The position numbers and the translations under genes were made by a program. This document shows positions 59,528 to 64,000 of a stretch of 64,000 bases of DNA, in pieces. The notes below the pieces were generated by a model. The model ran no database searches and was not told the DNA's origin. It was given only the letters and a program-made list of their open reading frames with translations. Within the stretch, counting starts at the first letter, position 1; each line of letters starts with the position of its first letter. Location of the stretch: the NCBI RefSeq assembly GCF_025165815.1, contig NZ_JAFFZE010000012.1:186001-250000 (forward strand), in the 5' to 3' direction. This DNA is from Actinophytocola gossypii. Lineage in GTDB: Bacteria > Actinomycetota > Actinomycetes > Mycobacteriales > Pseudonocardiaceae.

Positions 59528-60573
59528 TGCGTGCCCTGTCGCTGCGTCCGGACCGGCCCGGTTCGCTCGCCGTCACCGACGTGCCCGACCCGGAACCGGC
59601 CGAGGGCGAACTGCTGGTCGAGGGTCTCGCGGTCGGCGTGTGCGGCACCGACCGGGAGATCATCGCCGGCGAGTACGGCACCGCGCCGCCCGGCCGGGAC
59701 CGGCTGGTGCTGGGGCACGAGTCGCTCGGCCGGGTGCGTTCGGCCCCGGACGGGTCCGGCTTCGCCTCCGGTGACCTGGTCGTCGGCGTGGTCCGCCGCC
59801 CGGACCCGGAGCCGTGCGGAGCGTGTGCGCACGGCCAGTTCGACATGTGCCGCAACGGCCGGTACACCGAGCGCGGGATCAAGGAGCTGGACGGCTACGC
59901 CAGCGAGGCGTGGCGGGTGCCGGCGGAGTACGCGGTGCGGCTGGACCCCGCCCTGTCCGAGGTCGGCGTGCTGCTGGAGCCGACGAGCGTGGTCGCGAAG
60001 GCGTGGGAGCAGGTCGACCTGGTGGGCGGGCGGTCGTGGTTCGAGCCGGAGCGGGTACTGGTCACCGGCGCCGGCCCGATCGGCATGCTGGCGGCGATGA
60101 TCGGCGCGCAGCGCGGCCTGGACGTGCACGTGCTGGACGTGGTCACCGACGGCCCGAAACCGGACCTGGTGCGGCGGCTCGGCGCGACCTACCACCACGA
60201 CGGCGTCGCCGAGGCCGTCCGCGACAGCGAGCCGGACGTGGTCATCGAGGCCACCGGCGTGTCGTCGGTGATCTTCGAGGCGATGGGGGCGACGAACCAC
60301 TACGGCGTCGTCTGCCTCACCGGCGTGTCGTCGGCGGGCCGGTCGCTGCGGGTCGACCTGGGCGCGCTGAACCGCGAGATCGTGCTGGAGAACGACGCCG
60401 TGGTCGGCTCGGTGAACGCCAACCAGCGCCACTACCGGGCGGCGGCGGACGCGTTGACCATGGCCGACCAGGACTGGCTGGCCGGGCTGATCACCCGCCG
60501 CGTGCCGCTGGCGGAGTTCGAGAAGGCGTTCCAGCCGGAGCCGGACGACATCAAGGTCGTGCTCACCCTCTGA
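59527..60573 (+). CDS. Glucose 1-dehydrogenase-like zinc alcohol dehydrogenase
   Basis: A 348-residue MDR protein. Catalytic zinc ligands are C39-like GVCGTDRE and LGHESLGRV (His-Glu); the structural zinc motif is CGACAHGQFDMC. The Rossmann motif is VTGAGPIGMLAAMIGAQRG. The layout resembles archaeal and actinobacterial glucose dehydrogenases. It would oxidise glucose released by the upstream GH15 enzyme (inference from neighbour order). GGAGG lies six bases before ATG 59527, which overlaps the GH15 stop. Confidence 0.88.
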   Translation: MRALSLRPDRPGSLAVTDVPDPEPAEGELLVEGLAVGVCGTDREIIAGEYGTAPPGRDRLVLGHESLGRVRSAPDGSGFASGDLVVGVVRRPDPEPCGACAHGQFDMCRNGRYTERGIKELDGYASEAWRVPAEYAVRLDPALSEVGVLLEPTSVVAKAWEQVDLVGGRSWFEPERVLVTGAGPIGMLAAMIGAQRGLDVHVLDVVTDGPKPDLVRRLGATYHHDGVAEAVRDSEPDVVIEATGVSSVIFEAMGATNHYGVVCLTGVSSAGRSLRVDLGALNREIVLENDAVVGSVNANQRHYRAAADALTMADQDWLAGLITRRVPLAEFEKAFQPEPDDIKVVLTL

Positions 60574-61561
60574 GGGCTGTTTCCAGCTCGGTCAGCTCCG
60601 CTTCCAGGTCGTCGAGGTCCTGGTCGGTGCGGGCGTCCTCGTAGGAGCCGAGCAGGAGCGTGTACCGCCCGGCGAGGTCGGCCTGCCGCTGGGCCGTGGC
60701 GGCGTCGGCCGGTTCCGGCGGGTGCAGGACGGCGTCCGCGAGCGCGCTGAGCCGGGCGCCCGCGGCCTCCTGCCGGGTACGGCGCCGCGCCGCGCGCCCG
60801 TCCCGCCGCCGCAGCGTGCCGCCGGCGAAGCGGAGCAGGGCGAACAGGGCGACCGGGGCGAGCAGCAGCCCGCCGAGGGACAGCACGACCTGCCTGGTCT
60901 GCAACGCGTCCGGGGTCGGTGGCGGGGGCACGACGACCGCGCGGGTCGGGACGCCGTCCGGGTAGTCCTCCCTGGCCTGCGCGTCGAAGGCGTAGACGAA
61001 CTCCTCGACCTCGGGGAACCGGTCGGTCTCGGAGGTCCGGTACTGCCAGGCGAGCTCGGCGACCCCGATCAGCCCGAAGTTGTAGTTGTCCGCGTCGACC
61101 GGGTTGTCCGGGTTGGAGAACTGCGGGCCGGTGCAGTAGGCCTGGTCGTACTCGCCGGTGTGGATGGTGGCGTACACGACGACCAGGCTCGTGGTGACGA
61201 CCGAGGCGATCTCGTCGCACAGGTCGCCGACGGAGGAGGTCAGCGGCTCGGTCGGCTCCGGCAGGGGCGTGTCGTCGAGCAGCACCAGCACGATCGGCCG
61301 GTCGCCGAGCAGTTCCCTGGCCCGCTCCGGATCGATGACGCCCGGAACGCCCGGCTCCTCCTCGTACACCGAGGTCGTCCGCAGCCCCTCGGCGATCGCC
61401 CGCACCCGGTCGGAGATCCGGTGCGGCTCCTCCACCTCGCGCCCGAACACGAGGTAGCCGAGGAGCACGCCGATCGCCAGCATGGCGAGAACCCAGTGCG
61501 GGATGCCCCAGTGGTCGCGGTTCAGCCAGCTGCCGATGCGCTTGCGCGTGCTCGCCCTCAC
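60563..61561 (-). CDS. Uncharacterised membrane protein, 332 aa
   Basis: An N-terminal helix (IPHWVLAMLAIGVLLGYLVFG) near residue 25 and a second helix (VVLSLGGLLLAPVALFALLRF) near 230 flank an extracytoplasmic domain with DRPIVLVLLDDTPLP, DEIASVVTTSLVVVYATIHTGEYDQAYC and conserved acidic patches. The C-terminal 90 residues are a charged helical region. It overlaps the neighbouring gene's stop (GTGA) and probably forms a complex with it. No family is recognised. It converges with the glucose dehydrogenase gene. Confidence 0.75.
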   Translation of the reverse strand: MRASTRKRIGSWLNRDHWGIPHWVLAMLAIGVLLGYLVFGREVEEPHRISDRVRAIAEGLRTTSVYEEEPGVPGVIDPERARELLGDRPIVLVLLDDTPLPEPTEPLTSSVGDLCDEIASVVTTSLVVVYATIHTGEYDQAYCTGPQFSNPDNPVDADNYNFGLIGVAELAWQYRTSETDRFPEVEEFVYAFDAQAREDYPDGVPTRAVVVPPPPTPDALQTRQVVLSLGGLLLAPVALFALLRFAGGTLRRRDGRAARRRTRQEAAGARLSALADAVLHPPEPADAATAQRQADLAGRYTLLLGSYEDARTDQDLDDLEAELTELETALRG

Positions 61562-62859
61562 GAGAGCCGCACCCCCTCGTCGGCGATCTTGATCACCTCG
61601 GCCATGGCGGCGGCGGTGTGTGCCCGGTCGTAGAGGCTCCGGGCGGTCGCGTGCCGCTCGGCCGCAGCGGGGTCGACGTCCTCACCGCGTTCGCCGGCCG
61701 CCAGCAGCCGAGCCCCCAACTGCCCGATCCTGGCCATCGCGGCGGCACCGGCCCGGTGCAGGGCGAGTTCCTCGGCGCGCTCCCGCCGGGCGGCGCGTCG
61801 CCGGTACCCGAGCACCCCGCCCGCGCCGAGCACCGCGGCCGACCCGACCAGCACCCATGGCCCGATCGCGCCGACCGTCTGCCGCACGTCGAACTCCGGA
61901 ACCGGCGGCTGCGGCGCGGGCTGCGGCCGCCCGAACGCGGTCTCCTCCAGCAAGGTGTCCAGCCGCTCCAACACCGTCCCGATCCGGTCGTTCATCGAGC
62001 TGCCCTGCCGGAAGCTCCCGATCTGGAACCGCCCGAACGCGTAATCCCGCGCCGAGACGGCTTTGTCCCGTTCCGCCCCCGCGACGTCCAACCACCGCCC
62101 GGTGGTCACCAGGATCAGGTCATCCGGAAACGCCCGAGCGAGGGCGGGCGCGTAGTCCACCACCCGCTCCCCCGGCTCGACGACCGGAAACGCCGCGACC
62201 CGAACCGAGATCCCGAACTCGTCCGCGAGGTCGGTGACCACGGGGTCGATGGTGTCCTCGCGGCCCGGCGCGTTGTACACCCGCTCGTCCCGCAAAGCCG
62301 CCACCACCTCGTCGACCTGCTCCTCCGACGGCTCGACGGTATCGGTCGGTGGAACGGTGTCCTCCGGATCATCGTCGCCGCCCGCGAACTTCGCCCCGTA
62401 GACCACCGGCGAGGTGACGTCCAGGTAGGCGGTGGTCTGCCGCAGGGAAGGGAGGTCGGTCGGCCCGATCCCCGCGCCGCGCTCCCCGTAGACGGAGACG
62501 TAGATCCCCTCGACCACGACGAGCCCCACATCGTTCTCGGTAGCCCAGTCATCAAGTGGCTGGTAAACCTCGGCGAGATGCGCGTCCCCGTCCGCGTAGT
62601 TCGCCCCCGGCTCGATCGGCCCCATGTACGGCGCGACCAGCACCTTCACCCCGTCCGGCAACGCCTCCCGCACGACGTCCTCGTCCAGGTACGCCACCGC
62701 CCCCGGCGCCCGGTGGATGTCGGTGTCCGCGAGCGCCTCGATCGCCGCGTCCACGTCCAACTTCGGCGGCAACTCCTCGTCGGCGTGAGCCGCCGGCGCC
62801 ACCCCGCCCAGCACCCCCACCGCACCCCAGACCACCCCGAGAACCCTCACAACACGCAC
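61558..62859 (-). CDS. Uncharacterised exported protein with C-terminal membrane anchor, 433 aa
   Basis: A signal peptide (VVWGAVGVLGGVAPAAHA) is followed by two similar domains of about 140 residues. Both contain a D-(L/P)-hydrophobic strand pair: LPDGVKVLVAPYM...VGLVVVEGIYVSV in the first and FGISVRVAAFPVV...DLILVTTGRWLDV in the second. A membrane helix near 335-360 (VGAIGPWVLVGSAAVLGAGGVLGY) and a basic helical tail follow. The repeats resemble TPM/DUF-type extracytoplasmic domains but the match is weak. GTG 62859 is the longest start. It leads a two-gene operon with the gene at 60563. Confidence 0.75.
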   Translation of the reverse strand: MRVVRVLGVVWGAVGVLGGVAPAAHADEELPPKLDVDAAIEALADTDIHRAPGAVAYLDEDVVREALPDGVKVLVAPYMGPIEPGANYADGDAHLAEVYQPLDDWATENDVGLVVVEGIYVSVYGERGAGIGPTDLPSLRQTTAYLDVTSPVVYGAKFAGGDDDPEDTVPPTDTVEPSEEQVDEVVAALRDERVYNAPGREDTIDPVVTDLADEFGISVRVAAFPVVEPGERVVDYAPALARAFPDDLILVTTGRWLDVAGAERDKAVSARDYAFGRFQIGSFRQGSSMNDRIGTVLERLDTLLEETAFGRPQPAPQPPVPEFDVRQTVGAIGPWVLVGSAAVLGAGGVLGYRRRAARRERAEELALHRAGAAAMARIGQLGARLLAAGERGEDVDPAAAERHATARSLYDRAHTAAAMAEVIKIADEGVRLS

Positions 62860-63027
62860 AGACGTGCACTGTGCCAGATGCCGGAGCCTCCCTCCTACGA
62901 CGCCGGGTCATCCGCCTCGCCGAAACGCAGGATCACGTAATCGGGACGTATGGGACTGTCCTGCAGCAGCATTGAAATCGACTCGTACAGAGCGCCCGCA
63001 TTCGAGCCATAGAGACACAGTGAGCCT

Positions 63028-63872
63028 TTGCCAACCTGATCATGCGCTGGCGATCATGAGGGTCTGAACTGCGGCGATGAGCCGGTGGGCGGTGTTCGGG
63101 TGGAGCGGATCTTCCGCAGGACCCGCCAGTTCTTCAGCTCGGCGTTGGCCCGCTCGCCGGGTCCACGGCGGCGGGCGTGGGCGGTGTTGACGTCCTTCTG
63201 GTTCCGGGACAGGCGCCGGTAGCGGCCGGTGCCCAGATCCTTCCGACGGCGCCGCTGCGGAACCGCGACCGTCGGCCCGGCGCCCTGATAGGCGGTGTCG
63301 GCCGCCGCGGGGATCTCGTGGGTGGCCAGCGCGTCGATGATCCCGTGCTCACGGGCAGCGCCCATGTCATGTCTCGCGCCGGGCAGCGGCGGCGAGATCC
63401 ACACCAGCCGGCCGATCGGGTCGGCGACGACCTGCACGTTCAGCCCGTGGGCCTTGTGCTTGCCGGAGTAGAAGGCCCGGTCATAGCCCGATGTCATGCC
63501 TACCCGGTCGATGCGCAGCAGGGTGCCGTCGAGGATCACGAACGCCTTGCGGCGGGCGACCTCGATCGCCTGGGCCAGGGTGGGAGCCATCGCGGAGAGC
63601 AGTTCGAGCGCCTCACGGATGTACCGGTACACCGTCGAGGTCCCGATGCGGAAGCCGCAGGCCAGGTCGGCGTAGGTCTCGCCCTTACGCAGGTGCGCGA
63701 CCACGAGCAGCGCCTGCCGGCCGGGCGAGAGCTTCCGCCACCGAGTTCGGCGCTGGTTGCGCTGCGCTCGCAGCGCATCGGAGAGCACGCCGAGGGCGCG
63801 GCTGGACACGGTCATCCCGGACGGGTAGGACAGCACGTTGAGCTCCTGGTTGGACGTGTTGATCTAGGCAAT
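63028..63872 (-). mobile_element. IS5-family insertion sequence (probable extent)
   Basis: The transposase occupies most of the element. Possible ends are TTGCC...GATCA near 63028-63042 and the complement TGATCTAGGCAA near 63860-63872; the shared bases are interrupted by a 3-base length difference, so the terminal repeats are not proven. No target-site duplication could be assigned. Confidence 0.4.
63040..63836 (-). pseudogene. IS5-family transposase with frameshifted 3' end
   Basis: The protein opens VLSYPSG-like, then an HTH (TYADLACGFRIGTSTVYRYIREAL) and a DDE_4 domain: first Asp in FVILDGTLLRIDR, second in PGARHDMGAAREHG, Glu in GERANAELKNW. After KIRST the frame ends at 63054 with RTPPTGSSPQFRPS. 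The neighbouring frame instead reads HPNTAHRLIAAVQTLMIASA and stops at 63040, the ending expected for this transposase type. A one-base deletion within CGCTCCACCCG explains the change. The core DDE site is intact. Confidence 0.8.
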
Positions 63873-64000
63873 CGCCCGTCTACCAGGAGATTCACCCATT
63901 CGAGGTCACGCCACGCTGCACACCGCTGACTGCCCGCCCAGGTCGGCAAATTTATTCGTTACTTCTGGCCTCATGGCGCGCCAGCAGGTATCCGGCGGGC
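63873..64000. other. Sequence after the IS element
   Basis: No gene is seen in the last ~125 bases. An AT-rich patch (AAATTTATTCGTTACTTC, about 63948-63965) precedes ATG 63974, which opens a frame reading MARQQVSGG to the window end; that could be the start of a gene but cannot be tested here. Confidence 0.3.

Noticed and set aside
63028-63872. Perfect terminal inverted repeats of the IS element
   Set aside because: Only short TTGCC and GATCA matches with a 3-base offset were found, too weak to claim the exact ends.
1-64000. CRISPR arrays, tRNA or rRNA genes
   Set aside because: No regularly spaced repeats of 24-40 bp and no cloverleaf or rRNA-like segments were found on reading both strands; a tRNAscan or CRISPR search would confirm.

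Overview
This 64-kb window is high-GC actinobacterial DNA. GC-rich third codon positions, many GTG/TTG starts, 1-4 bp start/stop overlaps, and families such as LAL-type LuxR regulators, DUF574 methyltransferases, DUF4360 secreted proteins, NACHT/NB-ARC STAND proteins and a DivIVA/FilP-like coiled-coil protein point to a filamentous, soil-type actinomycete. Pseudonocardiales (Saccharothrix, Lentzea or Actinokineospora-like) is my best guess by inference; no rRNA or marker gene is present to prove it. I saw no tRNA, rRNA, CRISPR array or prophage.

Layout. 0-10 kb: an SDR epimerase, a STAS-domain anti-sigma antagonist, a tiny secreted peptide, a large LAL regulator, an alkaline-phosphatase-superfamily enzyme, a hendecad-repeat coiled-coil protein and a membrane acyltransferase with SGNH domain. 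10.5-16.1 kb: a glycan operon (lacI, GH76, GH2 with two AbfB modules) preceded by a clear LacI-type operator. 16-25.9 kb: an AGCS symporter, a NACHT NTPase whose 3' end runs antisense into a dehydrogenase gene, a TetR gene with paired operators, two tandem DUF4360 genes, an IclR gene, and a divergent DUF4396/CDF pair around a CsoR-like box. 25.9-42 kb is rich in metal functions. It holds a four-domain secreted sugar protein, a binding-protein/permease/ATPase ABC importer that diverges from an MFS-TauD pair around a Zur-like box, a Csp-type copper-storage protein, an antiporter, and an IdeR/DtxR-type iron box. The iron box precedes a siderophore-uptake operon (binding protein, siderophore-interacting reductase, two permeases, no ATPase).

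42-46.7 kb: a GDSL hydrolase, then a fluoride-resistance operon with two crcB genes behind a likely fluoride riboswitch. Between the crcB genes lies a micro-ORF relic, and after them a frameshifted gene. Next is a scar where a GT-B-like gene and an NB-ARC gene are both truncated at one junction. 46.7-50.5 kb: a molybdopterin oxidoreductase that has lost all four Fe-S cluster ligands, its small coupled partner and a DUF574 methyltransferase. 50.6-62.9 kb: TerC, a sugar-binding lipoprotein behind a DasR-like site, a two-component system, SPW and lipoprotein genes, an APC permease/GH15/glucose dehydrogenase operon, and a pair of uncharacterised membrane proteins. 63.0-63.9 kb: an IS5-type transposase with a frameshifted 3' end.

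Overall the window links nutrient and metal sensing to transport. At least six short palindromes sit just upstream of matching gene types. Gene decay is concentrated at 43.6-46.6 kb and in the transposase.
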